Positions 25,932 to 33,887 of a stretch of DNA of 64,000 bases are shown here, one piece after another. The translations under genes were made by a program, and so were the position numbers. The stretch is from Pseudonocardia sp. MH-G8 (GTDB taxonomy: Bacteria; Actinomycetota; Actinomycetes; Mycobacteriales; Pseudonocardiaceae): assembly GCF_002262885.1 (NCBI RefSeq), contig NZ_NKYF01000001.1, positions 248,001 through 312,000 on the forward strand, written 5' to 3'. The first letter of the stretch is position 1, and every line of letters starts with the position of its first letter. Under the pieces are notes generated by a model that was given only the letters and a program-made list of their open reading frames with translations, was not told the DNA's origin and ran no database searches.

Positions 25932-26695
25932 GCACCGTCGCGAGCGCCTACTCCGCCGCGGGCGAGTTCTACGAGCTGGTGGCCGAGCGCCAGGCCGCCA
26001 GCAGCGGTCCCGCCCTGGCCGTCGCGCTGGCCGGGGTGGACCCGACGGCCGGGCCGGTGCTCGAGATCGGCGCGGGCACCGGGCGCATCACCGAGCTGGT
26101 CGCGCGGGAGGTGCCGGGCGCCTCGATCGTGGCGACCGAACCGGCCACCACCATGCGCGCCGTGCTGACCAGCCGGATCGCCGCGGACCCTGGGCTGCGC
26201 GAGCGGGTCACCGTCACCGCCGAGAGCGCCCAGGACCTCGCGGCCCGGCTGCCCCGCACCGGCGAGCGGTTCTGCGCCGCGGTCGTCTTCGGCGTGATCG
26301 GCCACCTCGGCCCCGGCGAGCGGCGGGCCCTGTGGAGCGCGCTGGACGGCGCACTGCCCCCGGGCGCCCCGATCGCGGTCGAGCTGATGGGCGTCGCGGC
26401 ACCACGCACCATCCCGCCGGTCCGGATGCTGCGCGAACGCGTCGGCGACCAGGTCTACGAGTGGTGGAGCGCGGGCGCGCCGTCCGGCGCGGGCCGGATG
26501 CGCTTCGACACCACGTGGAAGGTGTTCGGCCCGGCGGGCGGCGCCCCGGTGCGCGAGGTCACCGAGTCCTACCAGTGGCACACGCTCGCCACTGCCGACC
26601 TCGCGGCCGAATCCGGTCTGGCGGCAGAGCAGGTCACCGAGGTCGACGGCCACGCCACGGCCGAGATCGCGATCCTCCGCGGGCGGCCGGCATGA
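25928..26695 (+). CDS. SAM-dependent methyltransferase (paralogue 2)
   Basis: A 255-residue class I methyltransferase with motif I VLEIGAGTGRITEL and downstream SIVATEPATTMRAVL. Sequence from SAYSAAGEFYEL onward aligns with the methyltransferase half of the reductase fusion at 21948 and with the gene at 30170. All share a GHLG/GHLD-type segment and YEWW. The GTG start overlaps the thioesterase stop (GTGA). A conserved gene sits at the corresponding place in the coelibactin cluster as I recall it. It probably methylates the metallophore or its thiazolidine; the site is unknown. Confidence 0.87.
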   Translation: MSTVASAYSAAGEFYELVAERQAASSGPALAVALAGVDPTAGPVLEIGAGTGRITELVAREVPGASIVATEPATTMRAVLTSRIAADPGLRERVTVTAESAQDLAARLPRTGERFCAAVVFGVIGHLGPGERRALWSALDGALPPGAPIAVELMGVAAPRTIPPVRMLRERVGDQVYEWWSAGAPSGAGRMRFDTTWKVFGPAGGAPVREVTESYQWHTLATADLAAESGLAAEQVTEVDGHATAEIAILRGRPA

Positions 26696-28434
26696 GCACC
26701 GTGACCCGGGTGCTGGCGCCGGTGCGTGGCACCCTCGCCGCCGCCGTCACGCTGCAGGCCCTCGGTTCGGTGGCGGGGGTGGTCCCGTTCGTCGCCGTCG
26801 CCGAGATCGGCCGGGCGCTGCTCGGTCCCGGCCCGGTGGACCCGGGCACCGGGTGGTTGCTGGTGGGCCTCGGCGCGGGTGCCGCGGTCCTCGCGCTGGT
26901 CGCCACCACGCTCGCGACGACGCTGACCCACCTCGCGGACAACCGGCTGCAGCTGGTGCTGCGCAGGCGGATCGCCGCGCACCTCGGCCGCGTCTCCCCC
27001 GGCTGGTTCTCCGCGCGCAGCTCGGGGCACGTGTCCAAGGCCCTGCAGGACGACGTGCACTCGCTGCACTACCTGGTCGGCCACACCCTGCTCGACGTCA
27101 CCGCGGTCCTCGTGACCCCGCTCGCCGCGCTGGTGTACCTGGCCACCGTCGACGGGCGGCTCGCGCTGCTCACCCTGGTCCCCCTCGTCACCGGGGCGCT
27201 GCTGTTCCGGAAGGCCATGTCCGGCGCGGGCCCGTTGATGGCCGAGTACGGCAGGGCCCAGACCGAGATCAACGCCGGCATCGTCGAGTTCGTCGACGGC
27301 ATCGCCGTGGTGAAGACGTTCGGCCGCGGCCGGTCGGCACACCGCCGGTTCGTCGCGGCCTGCGACGCCTTCCACGACTTCTTCGCGAGCTGGCAGCGGC
27401 GCACCACGTCGGTGACCACGGCGTCCCAGCTCGTGGTCACGCCGTCGCTGGTCCTGCTGCTGCTCCTCGGCGCCGGCACCGCGCTCGTCGTGGCCGGCGC
27501 GACGCCCGCCACCGCGCTGATCCCGTTCGCCCTGCTGGGCCCCGCGATCGTCGCCCCGATGGGCGCGGTCGGCCCCCGGATCCAGGCGCTGCGCGGCGGC
27601 ACCGCTGCAGCGGCATCGATCGAGGCGCTGCTCGCGGAGCCGGTCCAGCCGCAGCCGGAGGTCGGGGACGAGCCCGATGGCACCACGGTCACCCTGCACG
27701 ACGTGGCGTTCCGCTACCCCGGCACGGAGACCGACGCCCTCGCGGGAGTGGACCTGGAGCTGCGGCCCGGCACCGTCACCGCGCTGGTCGGGCCGTCCGG
27801 GGCGGGCAAGACCACCCTCGCCACGCTCGTCCCCCGGTTCCACGACGTCACCGGCGGCGCGATCCGGCTCGGCGGCGTCGACGTCCGCGAGCTCGACGCC
27901 CGCACCCTCTACCGCAGCGTCGGTTTCGTCTTCCAGGACACCACGCTGCTGCGCACGTCGGTCGCCGACAACATCGCCCTCGGCCGGCCCGGCGCGTCGC
28001 AGGAGGAGGTCGAGCGGGCAGCCCGCGCGGCCCGCATCCACGAGCGGATCCTCACCCTCCCCCGCGGGTACGACGCCGTCGTCGGGGAGGACGCCGAGTT
28101 CTCCGGCGGGGAGCGGCAGCGGCTCTCGATCGCCCGCGCGCTGCTCGCCGATACCCCGGTCCTCGTCCTCGACGAGGCCACCGCGTTCGCCGACCCCGAG
28201 TCGGAGGCCGCCATCTGCGACGCGCTCTCCGAGCTGGCGGTCGGCCGGACCCTGCTCGTGGTGGCGCACCGGCTGCACACCATCGCCGGAGCCGACGAGA
28301 TCGTGGTGCTCGAGGGCGGCCGGGTCACCGAACGGGGGCGGCACGCCGACCTGCTCGCCATCGGCGGCCGGTACGCGCGGATGTGGGCGGCCCAGGACGG
28401 CACGGTCCTCGCCGGGCAGGGGGTGCCGCGATGA
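26692..28434 (+). CDS. ABC half-transporter, membrane + ATPase (YbtP/IrtA-like)
   Basis: A 580-residue half-transporter with about six membrane segments in the first 320 residues, followed by an ATPase domain: Walker A GPSGAGKTT, signature FSGGERQR, Walker B VLVLDEATAF, H-loop VVAHRLHT. It should pair with the next gene, also 580 residues, as a heterodimer. YbtPQ and IrtAB, which have this exporter-like fold, import metallophores in other bacteria, so uptake is as likely as export. The ATG overlaps the methyltransferase stop (ATGA). Walker B is followed by Ala-Phe-Ala-Asp instead of the common Ala-Leu-Asp, so this site may be less active. Confidence 0.92.
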   Translation: MSTVTRVLAPVRGTLAAAVTLQALGSVAGVVPFVAVAEIGRALLGPGPVDPGTGWLLVGLGAGAAVLALVATTLATTLTHLADNRLQLVLRRRIAAHLGRVSPGWFSARSSGHVSKALQDDVHSLHYLVGHTLLDVTAVLVTPLAALVYLATVDGRLALLTLVPLVTGALLFRKAMSGAGPLMAEYGRAQTEINAGIVEFVDGIAVVKTFGRGRSAHRRFVAACDAFHDFFASWQRRTTSVTTASQLVVTPSLVLLLLLGAGTALVVAGATPATALIPFALLGPAIVAPMGAVGPRIQALRGGTAAAASIEALLAEPVQPQPEVGDEPDGTTVTLHDVAFRYPGTETDALAGVDLELRPGTVTALVGPSGAGKTTLATLVPRFHDVTGGAIRLGGVDVRELDARTLYRSVGFVFQDTTLLRTSVADNIALGRPGASQEEVERAARAARIHERILTLPRGYDAVVGEDAEFSGGERQRLSIARALLADTPVLVLDEATAFADPESEAAICDALSELAVGRTLLVVAHRLHTIAGADEIVVLEGGRVTERGRHADLLAIGGRYARMWAAQDGTVLAGQGVPR

Positions 28435-30173
28435 TCCGGCGGCTGCTGGCCGCGCTCGGCCCCGAGGACGCCCGGCCCGTGCGCAGGCTGCTCGTGCTGC
28501 TGGTCGCAGCGGCGGTGCTGCAGGGGGTCGCGTTCGCCCTGCTCGTCCCGCTGCTGCGCGCGCTGCTCGGGCCCGAGCCGCGCGACGCGTGGGCGCCGCT
28601 GGGCTGGTTCGCCCTCGCCACCGCGGCGTTCCTCGCGATCACCTTCCACGCCCAGAACGAGGGCTTCCGCACCGGCGCCCGGGTGGCCCGGCGGCTGCAC
28701 CACGTCCTCGGCGAGGCGGTCGTGACGCTCCCGCTGGGCTGGTTCGCAGGCGGCCGCTCCGGCGAGCTGACCCGGGTGGCCGGGCAGAGCGTGCTGCAGG
28801 TGATGTCGCTGCCCGCCCACCAGATGCGCCCGCTCGTCACCGCCGTCGTCACCCCGGCCACGGTGCTGGTCGCCCTCCTCGTGATCGACTGGCGGGTCGG
28901 GATCGCCATCGCCGTGGCCGTGCCGGTCCTGCTCGTGGTGCTCCGCGTCGGCAACGACCTGCTCGCGCGCAGCGACCGGGGCCGGGACGCGGTGATCCAC
29001 GAGGCCGCCGCGCGGGTGATCGAGTTCGCGCGGGCCCAGCCGGTGCTGCGGGCGTTCGGCGCCACCACCGACGGCCACCGGGTCCTCGACGACGCGCTGG
29101 TCGCCCAGCGCGACGCGGACCGCCGGATGATCGGGCTGGCCGTGCCCGGCCTGGTGTCGTTCGCGTTCGGGGTCCGCGTCGTGTTCACCGCCGCGCTGGC
29201 ACTCGCCGTCCAGCTCGCCCTCACCGGATCGCTCGACCCCGCCTCCGCGATCGCCGTGGTCGTGCTCGTCGCACGGTTCACCGAGACGATCGGGACCGGC
29301 GCCGAGATCGGCGCGAGCCTGCGGATGTCGGGCAACGCGCTCACCCGGATCACCGACGTGCTCGACACCCCACCGCTGCCCGAACCGGCGCAGCCGCGCC
29401 GACCGGAGACGTACGAGGTCGAGTTCGCGGGCGTCGGGTTCGGCTACCGGGCGGACACGCCCGTCCTGCGCGACGTCTCCTTCACCCTGCCCGAACGCGG
29501 GCTCACCGCGCTGGTCGGGCCGTCCGGGGCGGGCAAGACAACCGTCGCCCGGCTACTGGCCCGCTTCGCCGACGTCGACACCGGCGCGGTCCGGATCGGC
29601 GGCGTCGACGTCCGGGAGATCGCGGCCGACGACCTGATGGGCCTGGTCGCGAGCGTCTTCCAGGACGTCTACCTGTTCGAGGGCACGCTGGCCGACAACG
29701 TCCGGCTCGCCCGCCCCGACGCGAACGCCGACGATCTCGACCGGGTCGGCGGGCTCGCCGGGCTGACGCAGGTCGTCGAGGAGCTGCCCGCCGGCTGGGA
29801 CACCCGCGTCGGCGAGGGTGGCGCCACGCTGTCGGGCGGGCAGCGCCAGCGGGTCTCCATCGCCCGCGCCCTGCTCAAGGACGCCCCGATCGTCGTCCTC
29901 GACGAGGCGACCGCCGCGCTGGACCCGGAGAACGACGCGGCGATCGGCGCGGCCGTCACCGACCTCGCCGCCCGCGCCACGGTGCTGGTGATCGCCCACC
30001 GGCTGCAGACGGTGCAAGCCGCCGACCGGATCCTCGTGCTGCGGGACGGGGTCGTCGCCGAGCAGGGCCGGCACACCGAGCTGCTCGCGGTCGGCGGCAC
30101 CTACGCCGAGTTCTGGGAGCGGCGCACGCACGCGGCGGGCTGGCGGCTCGTCCCCGCAGAGGAGAGATCATGA
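28431..30173 (+). CDS. ABC half-transporter, membrane + ATPase (YbtQ/IrtB-like)
   Basis: A 580-residue partner of the preceding half-transporter. The membrane region spans roughly residues 1-320. The ATPase domain has Walker A GPSGAGKTT, signature LSGGQRQR, Walker B IVVLDEATAALDPEN and H-loop IAHRLQT, all canonical. The ATG overlaps the previous stop (ATGA) and its own stop overlaps the next methyltransferase start, so the pair is made together. Transport of the metallophore or its zinc complex across the cytoplasmic membrane is the likely role; direction is not decided by sequence. Confidence 0.92.
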   Translation: MIRRLLAALGPEDARPVRRLLVLLVAAAVLQGVAFALLVPLLRALLGPEPRDAWAPLGWFALATAAFLAITFHAQNEGFRTGARVARRLHHVLGEAVVTLPLGWFAGGRSGELTRVAGQSVLQVMSLPAHQMRPLVTAVVTPATVLVALLVIDWRVGIAIAVAVPVLLVVLRVGNDLLARSDRGRDAVIHEAAARVIEFARAQPVLRAFGATTDGHRVLDDALVAQRDADRRMIGLAVPGLVSFAFGVRVVFTAALALAVQLALTGSLDPASAIAVVVLVARFTETIGTGAEIGASLRMSGNALTRITDVLDTPPLPEPAQPRRPETYEVEFAGVGFGYRADTPVLRDVSFTLPERGLTALVGPSGAGKTTVARLLARFADVDTGAVRIGGVDVREIAADDLMGLVASVFQDVYLFEGTLADNVRLARPDANADDLDRVGGLAGLTQVVEELPAGWDTRVGEGGATLSGGQRQRVSIARALLKDAPIVVLDEATAALDPENDAAIGAAVTDLAARATVLVIAHRLQTVQAADRILVLRDGVVAEQGRHTELLAVGGTYAEFWERRTHAAGWRLVPAEERS

Positions 30174-30886
30174 CCCATTACGCCGAGTACGACGCCTCCG
30201 CGCCCTACCTGCACGTGCTCAGTGGACCGATGTGGACCGACCTCGGGCCCCGGCTCACGGGCGCCCTCGCCGGCGCCGACCCGGCAGCGGGACCGGTGCT
30301 CGAACTCGGGGCGGGCACGGGCCTGGGCACCGAGCGCATACTCGCCGCCGTGCCGGACTGTCCCGTCCTCGCCGCCGAGCCGTCGGGATCGCTGCGCGCG
30401 GTGCTGCTCGCCCGGCTGCGCGGGATTGCGGGCGGTGAGCGGGTGACCGTGCTACCCGTGGGCGCCGCCGAGGTGGACCTGCCGGAGCGGCTCGCGGCCG
30501 TCGTGGGGATGCACATGGTCGGGCACCTCGCCCCGGACACCCGCCGCGCACTCTGGCGCGGCATCGCCGCCCGCCTCGCGCCCGGTGCGCCCGTGGTGCT
30601 CAACGTGCAGCCCCCGGAGACCGCGACCGCCGTTCCCGCCTGGCCGCCGTTCGGCGTCCGGCAGGGCGACCTGACCTACCAGGGCACCGGCAGCGCCGAG
30701 CCCACCGGACCGGAGTCGGTGCGCTGGCGGATGGAGTACGCCACCCTGCGCGACGGCGTCGTTCTGGAGACGGCGGTCGCGGAGTACGAGTGGTGGGTCC
30801 TCTCGGCCGCCGGCCTCGCCGCGGAGCTGACCCGGGCGGGCCTGCGCACCGAGACCGACGGGGACCTGGTCGTAGCCCGCCGCTGA
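30170..30886 (+). CDS. SAM-dependent methyltransferase (paralogue 3)
   Basis: A 238-residue methyltransferase, last gene of the thioesterase-transporter operon. Motif I is VLELGAGTGLGTERI, followed by CPVLAAEPSGSLRAVLLARL, aligned with the other two paralogues, and it ends with the shared AEYEWWVLSAAGL region. The start overlaps the transporter stop (ATGA). With the domain in the terminal NRPS and the two other paralogues, the cluster has four methyltransferase domains in total. This copy is the most diverged of the stand-alone type. Acceptor unknown. Confidence 0.86.
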   Translation: MTHYAEYDASAPYLHVLSGPMWTDLGPRLTGALAGADPAAGPVLELGAGTGLGTERILAAVPDCPVLAAEPSGSLRAVLLARLRGIAGGERVTVLPVGAAEVDLPERLAAVVGMHMVGHLAPDTRRALWRGIAARLAPGAPVVLNVQPPETATAVPAWPPFGVRQGDLTYQGTGSAEPTGPESVRWRMEYATLRDGVVLETAVAEYEWWVLSAAGLAAELTRAGLRTETDGDLVVARR

Positions 30887-30906
30887 GGAGCCTGTCCCTG
30901 CCCGGG

Positions 30907-30957
30907 GAGTCTCCCGTTCCGCCGAGTCCCCGTTCCCGCACGGCGAGTCTCCCGCTG
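30907..30957. repeat. Three imperfect GAGTCTCCCGTTC-type tandem units
   Basis: Units begin at 30907 (GAGTCTCCCGTTC), 30924 (GAGTCCCCGTTC) and 30945 (GAGTCTCCCGCTG), 17 and 21 bases apart, just after the last gene of the cluster. Similar short motifs recur in intergenic DNA of Pseudonocardiaceae as far as I recall. Function unknown. Confidence 0.6.
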
Positions 30958-31030
30958 GGCCACGGGCACCACGACGGGCACGGCCGCGGCGGCAGGCTCC
31001 TGGCCGCCGGCGCAGCGCTCCTGGTCGGCA

Positions 31031-31094
31031 GTGATCATCGCTTCGGTGCGGGAACGGCAACATGCTGCCGTCCGCGCACCGAACTGACGATCAC
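31031..31094. repeat. 64-base imperfect palindrome
   Basis: Two 29-base arms match at 24 positions around a six-base loop (ACATGC at 31060-31065). The best-paired parts are GTGATC, TTCGGTGCG and ACGGCA. It lies between two convergent genes, where a bidirectional terminator is expected, but it has no T tract. A palindromic dispersed element is the other option. Confidence 0.7.
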
Positions 31095-31325
31095 CGGCCG
31101 GACGCGGGTGCGGCGGCGAGCAGAGCCATGCTGGCGATCGTGCAGGGCCACCGCACTGGTCTCGCAGTGGAGCAGGCCACGCAGAGACCGTTTGCCGTTC
31201 TCCGGTGGCGGGTGAGTACGCGTTGAGTTCCGCCGAGCTGGGTGGAGATGAACCAGATTGCACTTCGAACCTGGTCGGATTCGTCCCTTGGCGCGCCGAC
31301 GTTCATCGTCGATCGCCTTTCGCCG

Positions 31326-31931
31326 TCATGGTCCGACGGAGGATGTTCGAGCCAACCGGTCGAGGGTGAAGTCCGCGACTCGTTCGAGCGTCGGGTCGTG
31401 CTGGTCCGCGGGCAGCAGCTCGTGGCCGATGCCGAGCTGGAGCAGAACGCGCTCGACGTGATGATCGGCGAGACGCCGGTACCGGTGGTTACGGTCGCGG
31501 CCCTCGCCGATCGGGATGGTGCCGTCGAGGACCGTCCGCAGAACGAGGTCGTAGTGGGTGCTGTGGTGGTGGGCCAGGGCGCTGAGGTGCTCGATCGCGG
31601 CCGGGTCGGGTGTCTCGTCGCGATAGGCGAGCGCCGCGAGGTAGTAACCGAGAGCGTCGGGGACCGGGCGGTCGACGAGGAGCACGTCCGCGTGCGGCCA
31701 CGCCGCCAGCTCCTCGCTGATCCCACGGGTCATGATCCACAACGTTGACGGGTAGCTGTGGGAGTGCAGGATCGGCAGTCCGGTGCGGTGGGCCTGCTCG
31801 GCGAGGTCCGCGACCGTGGCGACCTCGACTCCGTCGCGCCGGAGCGCGTGCGCGAGGCGGGCCAGGAAGGTCGACTTCCCGGTGGAGTGGGTTCCGGCGA
31901 CCGCGATGGTGACGGGCCGCTCGACGTTCAC
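31326..31931 (-). CDS. P-loop NTPase/kinase, AAA_28/NadR-like
   Basis: A 201-residue P-loop protein. Walker A is at residues 13-20 (GTHSTGKS). VLLVDRPVPDALGYYLAAL is a plausible Walker B/lid region. The layout recalls the nucleoside-kinase-like AAA_28 domain, also found in NadR. The GTG start at 31931 overlaps the exonuclease stop by GTGA; GTG at 31934 is an equal alternative. Last gene of the radical SAM-exonuclease-kinase operon. Small-molecule or nucleotide phosphorylation is the likely activity, but the substrate is unknown. Confidence 0.82.
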   Translation of the reverse strand: MNVERPVTIAVAGTHSTGKSTFLARLAHALRRDGVEVATVADLAEQAHRTGLPILHSHSYPSTLWIMTRGISEELAAWPHADVLLVDRPVPDALGYYLAALAYRDETPDPAAIEHLSALAHHHSTHYDLVLRTVLDGTIPIGEGRDRNHRYRRLADHHVERVLLQLGIGHELLPADQHDPTLERVADFTLDRLARTSSVGP

Positions 31932-32557
31932 CACAGCCCCTCCTCCTGCGGAGGTGCGCCGCCGGCAGCCGCGACGATCTCGGCCCAGTCGTGGCCGTCC
32001 CGATCGGCGTGGACGACGAGTGCAACCAGGAGCTCTGCGGTCAGCAGCGCGTCGTAGCCCGCACGGTGCGGGCGCTGCCCGGCCGGCTGCGGCGGCAGCG
32101 CGATCTCCGCGTGGGCGGCCAGCCGCTCGAGGCCGTAGCCGACCAAGCCGGGCCAGAGCGTGCGGGCGAGCTTCATCGTGTCCAGCACCAGCACCGGCTT
32201 CCACGCGGGCAGGTGGGTGGCGAGGATGCTGCGTTCCACGGACGCGTTGTGCGCGACGAGCACCCGGTCGCCGAGCGTCTCGGTGACGTCGGCCGCGACG
32301 TCCTGCCAGGACGGGCAGCCGGCCACGTCGTCGTTGCTGATGCCGTGCACCTTGCGCATCACGATCGGCGTGATCGGCTGCTGCGGGCGGACGAGCCAGG
32401 TCCGCAGGTCCGTGGACGGGACGGGGGCCGTGCCCGAGATCGGCAGCGCGGCGATCTCGACGATCTCCGGCTCCCGCTGGCCGTTGCCTTCGACGTCGAC
32501 GACCACGAGCTGCTGCCCGTCCATGACCTGCGGGAGCGGCCGGGTGAGCCTCAGCAT
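31928..32557 (-). CDS. 3'-5' exonuclease, DnaQ-like (DEDDh)
   Basis: A 209-residue DEDDh exonuclease domain protein. Metal ligands Asp21 and Glu23 are in VVVDVEGNG, HGISNDDV follows, then LVAHNASVERSIL, and the C-terminal HRAGYDAL supplies the general-base His and last Asp. It is a stand-alone domain without polymerase, so it would trim single-stranded DNA or RNA. I chose the ATG at 32557 (seven-base overlap with the radical SAM gene); an ATG at 32587 would add ten residues. Sits between the radical SAM and kinase genes. Confidence 0.87.
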   Translation of the reverse strand: MLRLTRPLPQVMDGQQLVVVDVEGNGQREPEIVEIAALPISGTAPVPSTDLRTWLVRPQQPITPIVMRKVHGISNDDVAGCPSWQDVAADVTETLGDRVLVAHNASVERSILATHLPAWKPVLVLDTMKLARTLWPGLVGYGLERLAAHAEIALPPQPAGQRPHRAGYDALLTAELLVALVVHADRDGHDWAEIVAAAGGAPPQEEGLW

Positions 32558-33741
32558 GGGGATGTCTCGCTTTCCGTGGTGGTCCATCCGAGGTCGGCGC
32601 GGCCGTGGCGGTTTCGGTGGTGCGGCTTGGCGACGTCGTGGACCTGGTAGCCGTGCGTGTGCTGCAGCAGGTACCGGCGCTGCTCGTCCAGACCCTTCAC
32701 CATGACCGCGCGCTCGGTGACGGCGACCAACTCGCCGCCGAGCCCAGCCACCGCGGCGGCGACCGGCGCCGGATCGGGCCGGGCCCAGGCCCTGGAACAG
32801 CGGTCGACCTGGGCGGACGGACAGATGTCGCAGAGCTCGCGGATGCCGTAGTGCCCGTTGTAGTCGGCCATCCCATGGGCGTATGCGACACCGCAGGAGG
32901 TCTTGCGAAAGAGCGGCGAACCACCTGTCCTCGAGGCCGCGGCGGCAAGCACACGCTGTTCGAGCCCTCCGGGCAGGATCTTGCGCCGCGCCGTGTCCCC
33001 GTACGGCTCCGGCAGCCCGTGCGCCTGGTAGTAGGCCCGGATCTGGTCCCGGTAGAACAGCCCGGTGTACACCGTCGCGTGGGCGAACCGGGTCAGCTCC
33101 ATGGCCTCGGCCAGATGCCGGTCGGTGTCGTTGAGGCCCGGGACGAGCGGCCGCCAGTAGAACACCGCGCGAAAGCGCTCGGCCTGCTCGTACGCCGTCC
33201 TGAGCGAGTTCGACGCGATTCCTGAGTCCACCGGCTCGATGCGAGGGTCGGTGATCCCGGAATGCGTCACCAGCAGCGTGAGCCGGATGTTGGCGAACGA
33301 GTTCAGCCGATCACAGTCGTCCGCATCGACGCGCCACCGGGTGATCACCAGCACGTGGTTGCGCAGACCGGCGTTGTCGAGCAACTCCAGCATCGCGAAC
33401 GTGTGCGGCTTGACGGATGCAAGCATCGGATCGGTGGCCCGGTTGAAGATCTGCAGCGGCGTCACGTCGCGGAGAAACGACGGATGGTTGACCAGGAGGT
33501 AGAACGCCTCCTGGTCTGACATCAGCGCTCGCGGGGTCTTCAGGCCGAAGTTGTCGAAGAGGTGACGAACGCAGTAGCCGCAGTCGAGCGGGCACCCCAC
33601 AACGTGGTTGACGCTCAATCCGGATTTGCGGTACTCGATGACATCGGTTAATGCGGGGTTCATTGCCGCTCGTTCGGCGTGCGGCAGGATCGGTAACTGT
33701 CGTCGGACACGAGGTGTGGTCGACGTGCTCGGATCGGTCAC
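32551..33741 (-). CDS. Radical SAM protein (spore-photoproduct-lyase-like?)
   Basis: A 396-residue radical SAM enzyme. The cluster motif CxxxCxxC is Cys50, Cys54, Cys57 in GCPLDCGYC. The following text (HPSFLRDVTPLQIFNRATDP, then NHVLVITRWRV) recalls spore photoproduct lyase-like proteins. The C-terminal third holds a second cysteine group (SCGVAYAHG and ELCDICPSAQVDRC) that could bind an auxiliary cluster. The GTG start at 33741 has a good ribosome site (GGGAG, seven bases away). First gene of a minus-strand operon that is divergent from the XRE regulator. Substrate unknown; a nucleic acid or nucleotide is suggested by the neighbours. Confidence 0.88.
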   Translation of the reverse strand: MTDPSTSTTPRVRRQLPILPHAERAAMNPALTDVIEYRKSGLSVNHVVGCPLDCGYCVRHLFDNFGLKTPRALMSDQEAFYLLVNHPSFLRDVTPLQIFNRATDPMLASVKPHTFAMLELLDNAGLRNHVLVITRWRVDADDCDRLNSFANIRLTLLVTHSGITDPRIEPVDSGIASNSLRTAYEQAERFRAVFYWRPLVPGLNDTDRHLAEAMELTRFAHATVYTGLFYRDQIRAYYQAHGLPEPYGDTARRKILPGGLEQRVLAAAASRTGGSPLFRKTSCGVAYAHGMADYNGHYGIRELCDICPSAQVDRCSRAWARPDPAPVAAAVAGLGGELVAVTERAVMVKGLDEQRRYLLQHTHGYQVHDVAKPHHRNRHGRADLGWTTTESETSPC

Positions 33742-33792
33742 GGATGTTCTCCCGAGTTGCAAGCGATTGGTGACCCCATGTGACAGCACGGC

Positions 33793-33798
33793 TACAAT
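33793..33798 (+). promoter_or_regulatory. -10 element TACAAT of the XRE gene
   Basis: A near-consensus -10 hexamer 90 bases before the XRE GTG start. The best upstream match, TTGGTG at 33767-33772, lies 20 bases away, so the -35 is weak. That fits an operator-controlled promoter, because an inverted repeat follows at 33820-33840. Confidence 0.5.
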
Positions 33799-33819
33799 GG
33801 GACGTAACGGGGGAACTCC

Positions 33820-33840
33820 GGGGAACACGTTCTGTTCCCC
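33820..33840. promoter_or_regulatory. Inverted repeat GGGGAAC-N7-GTTCCCC, candidate XRE operator
   Basis: A perfect 7-bp inverted repeat with a seven-base spacer, between the -10 element and the GTG of the XRE gene. A third copy of GGGGAAC in direct orientation lies at 33810-33816, exactly ten bases upstream. The arrangement suits cooperative binding by the XRE protein and autoregulation. Confidence 0.6.
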
Positions 33841-33887
33841 GCCTCGGTGCCCTGGACTTGGCCGAGCAAGTAGGGGAGACCAGACAC

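Larger units (their letters stand above)
30887..31325. other. Non-coding interval between convergent operons
   Basis: About 440 bases between the end of the metallophore operon and the end of the kinase gene. It holds a short tandem repeat (30907-30957) and a long imperfect palindrome (31031-31094), listed separately. I see no convincing gene; the frames lack a plausible start with a ribosome site and the codon pattern of neighbours. Confidence 0.7.

Noticed and set aside
31242..31748. Plus-strand frame opposite the kinase gene
   Set aside because: The P-loop protein on the minus strand explains this DNA; the plus frame has no motif.
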